Shown here one piece after another: positions 10,702 to 21,700 of a DNA stretch of 64,000 bases. Every line of letters begins with the position of its first letter. Within the stretch, counting starts at the first letter, position 1. Under the pieces are notes generated by a model that saw nothing but the letters and a program-made list of their open reading frames with translations, did no database searches and was not told the origin of the DNA. Source of the DNA: Aplysia californica (taxonomy: Eukaryota > Mollusca > Gastropoda > Aplysiida > Aplysiidae); contig NW_004797283.1 of the NCBI RefSeq assembly GCF_000002075.1, forward strand, positions 1,294,626-1,358,625, in the 5' to 3' direction. Made by a program: the position numbers and the translations under genes.

Positions 10702-11179
10702 AACGAGGAATAACATACACCTTGCCTTCTTAAAAAATTTCATTGTCCTACAATGTTGTCAACTTGTTGTAAGGATCAGTAAAATTTTGGCCTGTTATTT
10801 TGTATCTCTAAAGATGGCTTTTTAACAGTAACAAAAATATATTTAGATAAAAGCAAAACAAGGACAGCAAAAACTGGTTCCTTTTATCCAACATTTCCAA
10901 ATTGGTATGTTCAGCAAAATTATTGGCAGTTATTAAGAAACTATATTTGTTTAAAGTTAACGCCTATTAATTATTAAGTAACAATGCTTGTTACTTTAAG
11001 CTGCAAAGTTTTTGTGCAGTTGTCATTTACCTATTGAATACAACTTTGACAAACAAATCAATTACTACATATGTATTTTACAGGACATAATTAATTCTAC
11101 TCAACATGTCATATTTCTTCATCCTCATATAAGTCAACATGGTTTCTTTCATCGAAATTTTTTTGGGGAGCACCTGGTA
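10702..11179. other. AT-rich spacer downstream of PUS1
   Basis: No gene or repeat recognised. Confidence 0.5.
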
Positions 11180-11846
11180 CAGTGGAACTCGGATTCAACG
11201 AGGTCGCGGGGCCTGACCTAAAATCTCGTTGAATCCCGAGTGTTCGTTATAGCAAACACAAGGTTTTGTGTAGACAATTACAGGCGCTGAGCAAAAAAAA
11301 GACCCGATTCGTTCAAATGCACACGCCTTTGTCATCTTGATTGTTTACCAAAAAGTTGTGTTGCTGTGTAGAGCCTAGCATAACGGCAACTTTTGATTTC
11401 ATAGACCAGCGCACAATTCACCATTACGTAAATTTACGTCACGACTAGATCTAGCTTATCATTGTAATAATGATCAGTTGCCGAGGGGGAAAAAAGACTG
11501 ACGCGTTTCTGTGATGTTCAACGCTCGGACCGCTAGCGCGCCAGACTCGTGCGCGAGCCAACAACGCATGTGTTGTTATGAAAAAAGGCTGCCGATTGGT
11601 CGCATGCAATCGGCTAGGTGAATAATGGTTCACGATGCAGTTGCAATGGTTTCTGGGAATAGATAAAGTTCGTTTTGGGAGAAAAATGAGCGAAGCCACG
11701 TCTGCGTGGGCTGTTCACCCTGCAAGCGACCTCGTTGAATCCGAGCTCGCTGATTTAAGTGCTCGTTGAATCCGGGTTATTTTGATTGATTTTAAAGAAG
11801 AAGAAAAACGGAATCTATCTCATCTCGTTAAATCCGAGTTCCACTG
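11180..11846. mobile_element. Tigger/pogo-like MITE, family 1 copy A
   Basis: Terminal inverted repeats begin CAGTGGAACTCGGATTCAAC on one end and CAGTGGAACTCGGATTTAAC on the other, and TA flanks each side (11178-11179, 11847-11848). Internal copies of the CTCGTTGAATCCG motif lie near both ends (about 11224 and 11740-11775). No coding capacity. TA targets and CAGT termini fit the Tc1/mariner/pogo group. Confidence 0.88.
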
Positions 11847-12390
11847 TACTGAATGTGCAAACGTGGATGCTTTCTGTCAAATTAAAAAAAGGTGAATTCT
11901 GCATAGATGTATAAGTAAAACTGTTCTTGTCAAGGGGTTGGCAATGTTATGGATTTTCAGTAATAAAATTTTTTAACATGCACAATTTACAGAATTCTAA
12001 AAGTTCTTTTTACTTTTGTAGTTATCTACTTATATATATATGTATATATTGATTGTTTCGTATGAGATCGGTGATTGATAGTAGATCTCTTGAGACTCCA
12101 ATGACACACTGCAAATGATTTAGGAGGCATGCTGTTTCAAATCAAAGCCTCTTGTTAGGGCCAGCTCTCAGGCCAAGTGGGATGTGGCATCCCAGCTAGA
12201 AGAAGGAAGTAGATATGCAATAATTTAATAAAATAGACTTTCCCCCCTTAGGAATCAATTTGTTTTGGTGAGACTTTTAAGGTACTTGCAAAAGCAATTC
12301 GGTCAATTCAGTGCCGAAGATTTGAGATGTTACTAGTACTAGAGTATAACGTGCAGTACAAACAAAAGTTGAAGGAGAAACAAGGACGAT

Positions 12391-12445
12391 AGATGTATTA
12401 AAGAAGGAGCAAACCAAACCAGGACACCCGCCGACCACCCATCCC
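12391..12445 (-). mobile_element. SINE b fragment
   Basis: Reverse complement of the b head: AAGAAGGAGCAAACCAAACC and ACCCGCCGACCACCCATCC. Confidence 0.55.
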
Positions 12446-12573
12446 CTTGAGAATAAAAGTCACAAATTTTGCATACAACGATAAAAAGCCTAATCATTAC
12501 ACCACAGACAAGATGTAGGTAACAAACAAATGAAGGAAATGTGCTTTCTTGTAAATGTGAACAGATTGAAATA

Positions 12574-13735
12574 CAGTGGAAACCACGTACAACAGGCCCG
12601 GTAATATCATGGATCCGGTAATAACAGGGATTTTTAAACTCTTTCCGGACGTATCGCCAATATATCGGCGCGAGTCCACACCCCTTGCGGACGTATCGCC
12701 AATATATCGGCTGTGATTGTGATAGGATGCCTCAGTATTGTTTCGTTTTAACACGATCCGTCATTTATAATTACTTTTTATTGCTAATGAAAAACTCAGA
12801 AAGGATTTAGGAAATGAAAACATCTAGTTTCACTTTGTCAGTCAAAGCGTTGCTTTGGGGAAAAACGAATGAATTAGTTCTTGCAGTCTTGCATCAACAA
12901 AACGATGTAACAGGACTCAGTAGAAATATCATTACTCAAAAATTGGAATATTACTTTCAAATAAAAAGCTGCACATTCAGAATTTTATGGATTAAGCTCT
13001 TGGTCTGTATATGATAAGATAAAGATAGCTATGCTGACTTGCTGTCACATGTTTGGTGAAGTGAATGTAATTTTTTCCTTCAAAATTTATTTTTCTTATC
13101 ACCATTTCTAACCCTTGTAATGCATACTTATTTTCAAAATTAATCCTTGTTTCATATTGGGATGTATTCCTCTTTCAATTTCCCTCAATTTGATATATCA
13201 TGTTACGTTTTGAGTGATGGTTATGCTTCTATGAAGTTATTTTGTAACCACCTGCATAGCCAAATCGAGCCACAAGTTAATTATGTCTAGCCCCCAAAAA
13301 AACTACGTCCGGAAAGAGTTAAATCCCCGTTTTCCTCTACTCTTTGTCTCTATTAAAACTTACCGGCAATAACAGGGCCTCATCGGAGCCCAATCGCTTA
13401 TAGCAGGGACAGGACAAAGGTTCGTTATCAATGTGTAAAAAGTAAGAGAGAGAGCGAGGAACGCAATGATGGAGCAAGCACACGCAGCGGGTGAAGCGAG
13501 AGACAGGAGAGGGCAGCGGTGTGCTGCAGACTGATCTTGCCCTAAGCCAAGCTACACGCAGCACGCGTACCTCTTAGTGGGTACATGTAGCAAGGGAAAC
13601 TACCCCTGAATAAATGCAGCTGGATTAGTCCACAAATGTTTACTTCCCTTGCAGTTCTGATTTAACAGGGATCTGATGTAACAGGGCGTTATCTCTCTCT
13701 GGTCCCACCACCCCTGTTATATCAGGTTTCCACTG
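12574..13735. mobile_element. TA-type MITE (CAGTGGAAACC termini) carrying a nested element
   Basis: The left end CAGTGGAAACCACGTACAAC and right end ATATCAGGTTTCCACTG are inverted. TA is at 12572-12573; the right flank is CA, one change from TA. The internal motif TAACAGGG recurs near both ends. A TTAA-flanked element (12638-13318) interrupts it. Confidence 0.75.
12638..13318. mobile_element. piggyBac-like MITE nested in the TA element
   Basis: The ends CTCTTTCCGGACGTA and TACGTCCGGAAAGAG are inverted and flanked by TTAA (12634-12637 and 13319-13322), the piggyBac target. A subterminal direct repeat GGACGTATCGCCAATATATC occurs twice near the left end (about 12647 and 12692). No transposase remnant seen. 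Confidence 0.8.
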
Positions 13736-13741
13736 CAGTTA

Positions 13742-13970
13742 ACGTATAAACCGAGTGCATTCGTTTTCGTCTCCGTTCCCTGTTGCTCCCAGCTTGACCT
13801 TTCCTCCCAGTTGCAGAATCATCGGGAGTGTCTCTTATTTCATCACCGGAAACTGAGTGCACCCCTCTCGCTTTCCTCTCCTTTTCCTGCCGCTCCCAGG
13901 TGCTGAGCCAACTGAAATTTCTCCCAGTTCTCTCTGGGCAAGTGATCAGATCACCAGAATTGTCTTTGTC
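13742..13970. repeat. Diverged tandem repeat of about 105 bases
   Basis: Two adjacent blocks share GAGTGCA...TCCCTGTTGCTCCCAG / TTTCCTGCCGCTCCCAG and TCCTCCCAGTT / TCTCCCAGTT. Similarity is moderate and the origin is not recognised. Confidence 0.45.
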
Positions 13971-14326
13971 CTCTCAACCTACAAAAATGGACTCTGTGTC
14001 ATTGAACAAAGCGCTCATTGCTGCAGTGCAAAATTTGTTGTTCTTTTTAACATGGGGTCCAATGAGTTTCAGGTCGTATCTGAATGTAGGAAACACATTT
14101 TTCCTCATCCCTTAAAACTTCATCCAGAAGATGATAATATTCTCAAAAATCACCTCTTCGTTAAAAAAAAATACTATGTGTCCAGTACTGTTTTTGGGAC
14201 TTGGTGTCTTCTTTTCACCCAAAACTGGATCGATAACAACAACAACCTGGATCGATTTCACCCAAAACGATAAAAGTTGTTGAAAAGCCTCCATTATTGC
14301 TCAACACAAGGGTAGCAAACTCAATA

Positions 14327-15077
14327 CAGTCCATGCCGGCTTTAAGCACGGTCATCGGGAGAAAGCTTAAGCGTGCTTAACGCTGAAGCGTGCTTGAGTG
14401 CGAAGTAGACATAATCCAGAGATTTTCATGTTGAAAATTTCGCGTGCTATTTCCCTTTATTTTTAAGTAGGCATATAGCGGTCCCGCAGAGGTGTGCTTG
14501 TTCGTGTTTGTTTTGTGGTCCAATGGGAAATGAAAGCTTGATTTAGACAGCCAGTCACGATACAGCACACTAGGCCTACACACTACACACTGCCTGTGCG
14601 TATCACTGCCCGCCGTGCCACATTCATACCACCGCCTTCATCCCACCTCGCGCGTGATATACAATCTGTCAGGATTAATGGATAGCGAAGGTCAAAGGTG
14701 AAATCGCAGCTAGCCTCCCTTTCTCTTTTCCCCGACTCTTTGTATTTTTTTTTGGTTGTGTGTAGCTTTGCCCTAGGCTAGATCCTATGTCCACGCGCGC
14801 GGCTGTGTGCATCTCTCCTGCCTTCCTCTCCGTGTGTGTGAGTGTGTGTCTCTATCACTTGCGTTCTTTGTGTTTCCCTTAGCACACTCCACTGCTGCGG
14901 TGTAGACTGGGTTCGAACTTCAATGGGTCATCATGAAAATATTGACTGTCTTGAAAATGAAGCGTGCCTTTAGCCGAAGTTACCGTGCTTAAAGGCGTGT
15001 AATTTATATAGCAAAAATTCAGTAAGAGCCGTTTAGCGTGCTTGAGTCCGAAACGTGCTTAAAGCCGGCACGGACTG
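14327..15077. mobile_element. TA-type MITE, family 2 copy A
   Basis: The ends CAGTCCATGCCGGCTTTAAG and CTTAAAGCCGGCACGGACTG are inverted, with TA on both sides (14325-14326, 15078-15079). The motif CGTGCTTAAG/GAGTCCGAA recurs inside both termini. Non-coding. Confidence 0.9.
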
Positions 15078-15092
15078 TAAGATGTACATCTA

Positions 15093-16741
15093 AACTAGTC
15101 AACAAAAGTTAAGGAACGTACTGTGAAAACAGTGATATATTTGCATGCATTCTTTCGAGGTTTTACTTTTACTCGTAAAACTAGATATTGGTGAAATGTT
15201 ACTCTCTGACTAATGGGATTGTACACACCAGGGTTTGAAATGCACGTGAGGCCTGTACGATGAGCTGGGGAGGGGGCAAAAAGGTCCAATGTTTTCCAAT
15301 TATCGATTTTTATTCTCTCGCTCTAACCATCAGGAAAAATTGTGAACGCTCAAAAAGCAGTTTTCAAATGCAAGATTCATGTCTCGTGGGTGACTTGCAC
15401 TCGCTCATTTGCACTGTGGATACACCATTCTGCTGCTGTAGGGCTAAGCGTAAACATGCCTCCTCGACAGAAATTGTCTGATGTAATTTTGTAAACAAAG
15501 GATGAGCCATTGCTTGGGTACAAGATGGTGTTTCACTCCGACAAGTTGCCACACGTCCTCGAGTGTCCGTTTCTGTCATTTCACGGCTGATTGAGCGTGC
15601 CAACACCACTGTAGTGCCCAAGAGCGACCCAGATCAGGTCGACCAAGAACCACTAATGCAAGGAAAGACCGATTCATTCATAGACAGGCTCTGCAGTCGA
15701 GATCCGCTCCTGCAAATCGCATCCAGACACGGCTGAGAGCGGTAACTTGTGTAACATAAGTTGTCAGACAGTACGAAGATGTCTTCATGAGTTTGGACTT
15801 AATGCACGTCGACCAGCAGTCCGTCAGCGTCTCACCCCAGCACACAAGGCTGCTCATCTTTTTTGCCGGCGCCATGTAAGATGGACACGTCAATAGTGGA
15901 CAAATGTTCTCTTCAGCGACGAGTTCCGGTGCTCTATGCATCACAATGACGGTCGTAACAGGTTTTGGAGGCGACCCGGAGAGCGGCTCCTCGATGCAGC
16001 CGTCTGAGAAGAGATGCCTTTTGGAGGTGGTTCCGTGATGGTATGGGGTGCTTTCAGTCTGAACCACTGAACACCTCTGTACCATGTCAAGGGAATCTCA
16101 CTACAATACGTTTACCGAGATGAGATACTCTGTCCATTAGCACTACCTACTCTGCAGAAGATGGGACCTCACGCGGGGTACCAAGATGACAACGCCCGAC
16201 CTCATAGAGTAGAGCGTTGCTTGTCCAAAACTTCATGTAGCTGGCTGGCTTTAAGCTAATGTCCGGACATGAATCCCATAGAATACCTCTGGGATGAGCA
16301 GCAACGTCGAGTCAGAGGCAAACATCCCCCTCCAGGAGACACGCAGCAGCTGTTTCAGATGCTGCAGGCAGAGTGGCAGGGGATGCCTCAGAGAGTGTTC
16401 ACCAACCTCATGAACTCGATGAGGAGCCGGTGTACTGAGTGCTAGGACAATCGTGGTGGGCATACTCATTATTGAAATCATCGGAGCTGTTTTGTTTTTG
16501 TTGTAGTCAGAAGTTAGAATAACTTTGAAACCAGTGGAAAATTTTGGGATTTGGGATTTTAACCCCTACCAAACTCAATTAACTTTTCAAGCAAGTTAAA
16601 AAGGAATAACTTAATTTTCTTTTTTGTTACTTGCTATACACATGTTGATCAAAATGTGTACAAAATTTCATTGCGAGTTGAAGTTTGCTTTCGAAGTCAT
16701 ACACTTTTTCTCAAATGTTCCTTAATTTTTGTTGACTAGTT
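15093..16741 (+). mobile_element. Tc1-like DNA transposon, decayed
   Basis: The ends ACTAGTCAACAAAAGTTAAG and TTAATTTTTGTTGACTAGT are inverted, with TA at 15091-15092 and 16742-16743. The transposase remnant fills the middle. Only 11 bases separate it from the neighbouring family 2 MITE. Confidence 0.92.
15456..16475 (+). pseudogene. Tc1-like transposase remnant
   Basis: Reads from MPPRQKLSD through RRCLHEFGLNARRPAVRQRL, VLFSDEFR, GGGSVMVWGAFSLNH, YQDDNARPH and MNPIEYLWDE to NSMRSRCTEC, the usual Tc1 order: paired-type helix-turn-helix, then DDE domain. All three catalytic acids can be seen (D in SDEF, D in QDDN at 16188-16190, E in NPIEY at 16281-16283). The second-D-to-E spacing is 30 residues rather than 34, so a small deletion lies between. 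Several stops and frame changes make it inactive. Confidence 0.9.
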
Positions 16742-17272
16742 TATTATGTTAATGACAACACCGAATGTTCATCAAGTTCATGTACGGAAAGCGAGCGGAG
16801 ACAAAAATGGGTCGCATTCATTTCCCTCCCATTTTTATGCCGATCAGGGAAATGGGTCCGACTGGAAACGAAAGAGAGCGCAGAGGAACAGGACAATGCA
16901 CTCAGTTCATGCGTTAAGAAGCAAACAGCATCAATTTTTACAGTAGATTCTGAACCTTTCCGTCAATCCAAGTGCTGGTTGCCCAACTTTCTCCTTTTAC
17001 TTCGACTTACTGAACTTGTTTTTGACATTTATCTTCAATTGGCCAAAACCGAGGAAAGGCTGGGAGAGCCATGAAAATTCCTCAATAAGTTCAATATGAC
17101 CTTTAATTTCCAGAAAGCCCTGCTTGATGGTCGCCTGCACCACACAGGAAATCAACAAACACGGTAAGATGAAGCTGTGAGCGTGTAAAATCGCACTTTA
17201 CCTTCACTGTGATGTATGACTGTACGGTAGACCACCTCGCTTAGATCTACATTAACCACAGACCTCTGGTCT

Positions 17273-17809
17273 ATTTTTTTTTTTTTTTTTTTTGTTAAGT
17301 GTTATACAGCACTCGCAACTGCACAAGGTCATTGTCATACGAGCGTGTGGGACACATTAAACATTAAGTTTGGTAAAAAAAAAAAAATAATAACTTTGCT
17401 CAGGTGGTGGCCAAAGCCTTTTCTTATCGATTTTAGGACCACCAAAGGATCTTCAACCATAATTTAACGTGGGCAGCTTGCATACAGGACCTCAAAGATA
17501 TTTCGCCTTTACCTGAGAAGGGTAAGTGTTAGATCTTACCTACCATAGGATCGGGGATGTGGCTGAAAGACAGCAGTAAGGAGCCAAGGAGTTACAGTAG
17601 AAAGGCTGCAGAAAGAGTCAGGAGCCCAGAGGAGGGGACAGAAACTAGAAAGTGGAGATAAAAGCAGATGACAGAACTGAGAACAAGGTTAGATAGAGCA
17701 GGAAAGTATGTGAAAGCAGAAAATTTTCCATCACTGTCGGGTTTCAAACCTGTTACCTATTGAATAAGAGCTGAACACCGTAACCTCTAGACCACAAGAG
17801 CCCCCCCCC
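17273..17809 (-). mobile_element. SINE a, longest copy
   Basis: Reverse orientation: a poly-T start, then ACTCGCAACTGCACAAGGTC (tail), GGTGGCCAAAGCC, TTATCGATTTTAGG, a long body with GGAGTTACAGTAGAAAGGCT, and a decayed tRNA-like head at about 17740-17800 ending in GACCACAAGAGCCCC. About 535 bases, the fullest copy here. A further tail fragment of the group follows at about 17825-17862. Confidence 0.8.
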
Positions 17810-18380
17810 TCTGGTCTTTTGTTTGTTTTAGTAGAGGTTTTACGGCGCTCGCAACTGCATAAGCCCCCTCTGGTCTAAGCGAGTTAAAAGCAGACTAAGG
17901 ATCACCATTGTGTTCTATTTTTCAATAGAGGTAAATTACACTTGTAAGCAACAGTAGGCTACATGTGGTAAATCTAATTAATTGTGATACAACCAGATAA
18001 ATAAATGTGCCATTTTAAAGTACATCTTAACTGCTTAGTGTAGGATTCCGCCATACACCAGTATGAAAAGTGACATAGGGTATGATGGAGTTTTACACAC
18101 AACACTGAGCAGTTGATCTGTCATGTCATGGCTCAACATCCACATGTAGTTCCACAGGCTTCCCTGTGAGTGTGACTTATTAAAAGTTTAAGTTTTCTCC
18201 GATGAAGAATAAGATTCAAGAGTCTTCTCTTTCAGACAGGTTCGCCTTATGCATAGAATGTGAGTGTACATCCCAGGTTAGGGAAAATATTAAAAGTATC
18301 TTTGTCCCTCTGAAGTATTCCAAATAGTCCAGGCCTACTCTTCAAATTGTGTTGACAAGGATGTAAAACACTTTGCTAGG

Positions 18381-18710
18381 CGTCAGTAGCCTGCTGGTGG
18401 TTAGGCTCTCAAACTCACACGCTAAAAACGTGGGTTCGAATCCAGACATTTTGGCCTTGAGAACGGCACTTTACACTAATTTTCCTCACTTCACCCAGAT
18501 GGGAAAGGGTACCCAGCTTTTAAGACAGTGAAAGATCTTGTCAGTTTGTTAGTGTTTGAGCGATTAATCAGCTGCTTGCATTGTACGCTTCCCAGGAAGC
18601 TGAGAATGTTTCTCAGTATTCTATGGTCTGCCAGGGTAATAATTAGTGTAAAGCACATAGACCTTGCTGTCAAGCGGGGATATGTGCTATACAAATGCTA
18701 TTTATTATTG
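18381..18710 (+). mobile_element. SINE d, second copy
   Basis: Head CTGGTGGTTAGGCTCTC, B box GGTTCGAATCC, body TTTCCTCACTTCACCCAG, tail AGTGTAAAGCACATAGACC ... GGATATGTGCTATACAAATG. More diverged than the copy at 5120-5460. Confidence 0.88.
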
Positions 18711-21700
18711 TAATTAACATCAATACAATAACAGTCATATAGTGCAGGAAAAAAGCAAGACAGAAACAAGAGGGAAAGAAAAGAATAGGACCTATCAGTG
18801 ACATCCTCGAACCACCCGCAGAACATTTTGTCTCTTTCATCTTTCACTTTCAGAACAGCATGAGGTAAATGCTCCTCTGAACAGAAAACCCTTTGATTCT
18901 CTACAATTGACAAATTCCAAAACAAGGAAATTAATTATCTATCTTCCTGCTACCAGTACGACATTAAGTCATAGCACTGACCTAGAACAGACCTAGTCTT
19001 ACACAGTAACAATCATTTTGAAAGCGAAACACATTACGTGGTCCCTGTCGTCAGGACACCAGGATAAGAAAAAATATTCCAGGACGGATGAGAAAATGTG
19101 GATTCCAACCAAACTGATCAAGTCTGAAACCTATTGAGACAGCTGTTTGACATTTTCTTCCGTTGTGTGTTTTAGGGAAACAGAAAGTATTCAGTATGTC
19201 AAAAAGGTTTGGAGCAATTTCTTAAAGAGATACCAAACCAGGGCTTCCTCTAGTAAAAATATAACCTGGCCGAATACCCAACTCAATTGACTTTGTTAGC
19301 CAGAAATGAAAGCCACTTCATTGTACAAACAGCAAAGAATTTGTTCACCAAAACCCAATATTGGCAGCACTAAACAAGATAAACTTATTATTACTGTCAG
19401 TACATGATGCACAGAGTAAACAGAAAAGCCACATTTCACCAGTAGTCATCAACATGGATGAACTGAAGCAGCACAGAAACTAGAGAGCCCTCAAACCACC
19501 TAAAAACAGCAAGAGGCTATTCTTCTACTCTACATAATTCAAGAATGAAGTACATAGGCCTAAACGAGCCACGCCAAGGACTTGTACATTTTCCAGAACC
19601 GTAAAAACAAAGCCTTTGAAGACACTGGAAAAAGTCATTTAGTTTATTATTAACAAGTTCTTGTGGAAGAAGACGAGCAGTACTCTTACTTCTCCCACAC
19701 AAAAGACATCATGATATTTATTGGAGATGATTAATGAGATGACCATTATTGTCGGCAAGCCGCAGCACAAAACAAACGGTGTCGCCCTCTCATGCTTCGC
19801 AACACACAGGCCTCCACCCGCTGTGCTCTACCAGCCCAACAACGCACGATCAGAGAATCAAGATGACCAAAAAAAAAAAAACCAAAAAAAAAAAAAGGAC
19901 AAATATGTCACTACAGTGCTACATATACAAATGGAGAAGAGAGGTTTTTCAATTAAAAAAAAAAAAAATTAACCGACACTGAGTAAGTGAAGAAAAAACA
20001 AGTATATGACAACTAAAAAAAACGTACAATAATACACATGAGCAGGGCATTTCACTTGGTTTCCTATCCAGTCACTTGGCAGACTTCTGTTATTACAGTT
20101 ATAGAGCAGGGTTAGCAGGACCTCATATGGTAAGACAATGCACGATATAATTAACACCAGGAAAGTCATGAGACAACTACCACTAAAACTACAAGTACAC
20201 CTTTGTATTGGTCTGGGTTGGTCTGTTTTTGCTCATCTGGGACGTAAATTTCAACAGAATTATAAAACCCATCTTTTTTTTAAAATTGGTACTCTTCCTG
20301 TGTTACTTCACTGACAGTCCAAAAAACTTGAGGGACTACCATCAACATTTCTGTAGTCACGGACGTAAAAGGACGAGTCTTCATAAAATGAGAAAAATAA
20401 ACAGGAATTGTGATACGCAAACTAGACATTGGGTTAGAAAACTGCATAGAATCAGGGGAGAAATGACACAGCTGGAAACTAACACGAGGAGAACCTGATG
20501 AAAATGCATAGGGAGTCAACATGAGCTTGGGAATGGGAGGGGGCGGGGTTCTTTTTGGCTTATGGAACTCTACTGGTTACATGCTGTATGTCACTGAAGG
20601 TAAACACTTGCCCATTTCGTACACAGATATAATACCCACAGCTGTCCAAAATTCTTCAGGATTGACGTTAATTCAACTGGACTCAATTTGAGATCTGCAA
20701 AACATGCGCATTAGTTTTTAACGATTTCTGCCAGACACGGTTCAGTTTTACATAAAAACGGGAGACCACTGAGACCACTAAATTTCAAGCACAGGGGTTG
20801 AAGGTGGTTAACAAAAATCAGATGGAAGATCCTTCACATACAATACTTCTAAAGTACTTGAACCCTGATTCCTTTCTGAAAAGCAATATGCCGTCTATCT
20901 CTGCAATCGGACACACAATGATGGTCTTATAACAGGACAACCAATGGCCAATGATACAAGTCAAACTGTAGTCAATTTTAACTCCATTAGACATGAAGGT
21001 TTATTCTTTACATTAGAGGCCCCATTGGTCATCCGACTTTTGGCTCTAGACAGCATGCAACCGTGACTAGCTGAACAAGTGTTCACCGCACCTCAGCCAG
21101 CACAAGAGGACTGATGCACATATGTGATGAGGGAGGGGATTTTTTAAGAATTTGTAGTTATCCATCACCATTGTCAATACCAATTTGACCATGACAGCAA
21201 ATCTAAAAACAAGAAATGGACGATAAGAAGTGTTAAGTGATAATGTACACAGTGTATATACACAAATGATTGAGTCCAATTACGTCATCAAGCCAACAAA
21301 TGAAGTAGATTATAATCATTTCAAACCAAGTAGGACATTAACAATATCATGCTACATGTACTTCAAGTATTGTAGTTCAAAATGTGCGACTCTGGATGCG
21401 CAAAAACTCAGTATTAAGTTGTGAGAACTCAATCTCACTAATTTTTTCATGTATCATTTAGGACGAATTCAGTAATATAATATTCTCAGTGCATTTTGAA
21501 TATGACTAATGAGCATACATTGGTGACAAGAAACGAAGTAATGAAATCGCTGTTTCTTGGAGCAACAGTTTGGGATACGACGGACATGGGACAAAATAAG
21601 AAAATACAAAATCAACCAAATATTCTAGCTTTCTGTACACCCATCCCATATGAGACACAAGTGGACAAAATTTCCCTATCACTCCTTGAGGAGGATCCTC

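Noticed and set aside
13857-14273. 138-codon + strand frame
   Set aside because: It begins in a diverged tandem repeat, shows no known domain, and no splice context supports it.
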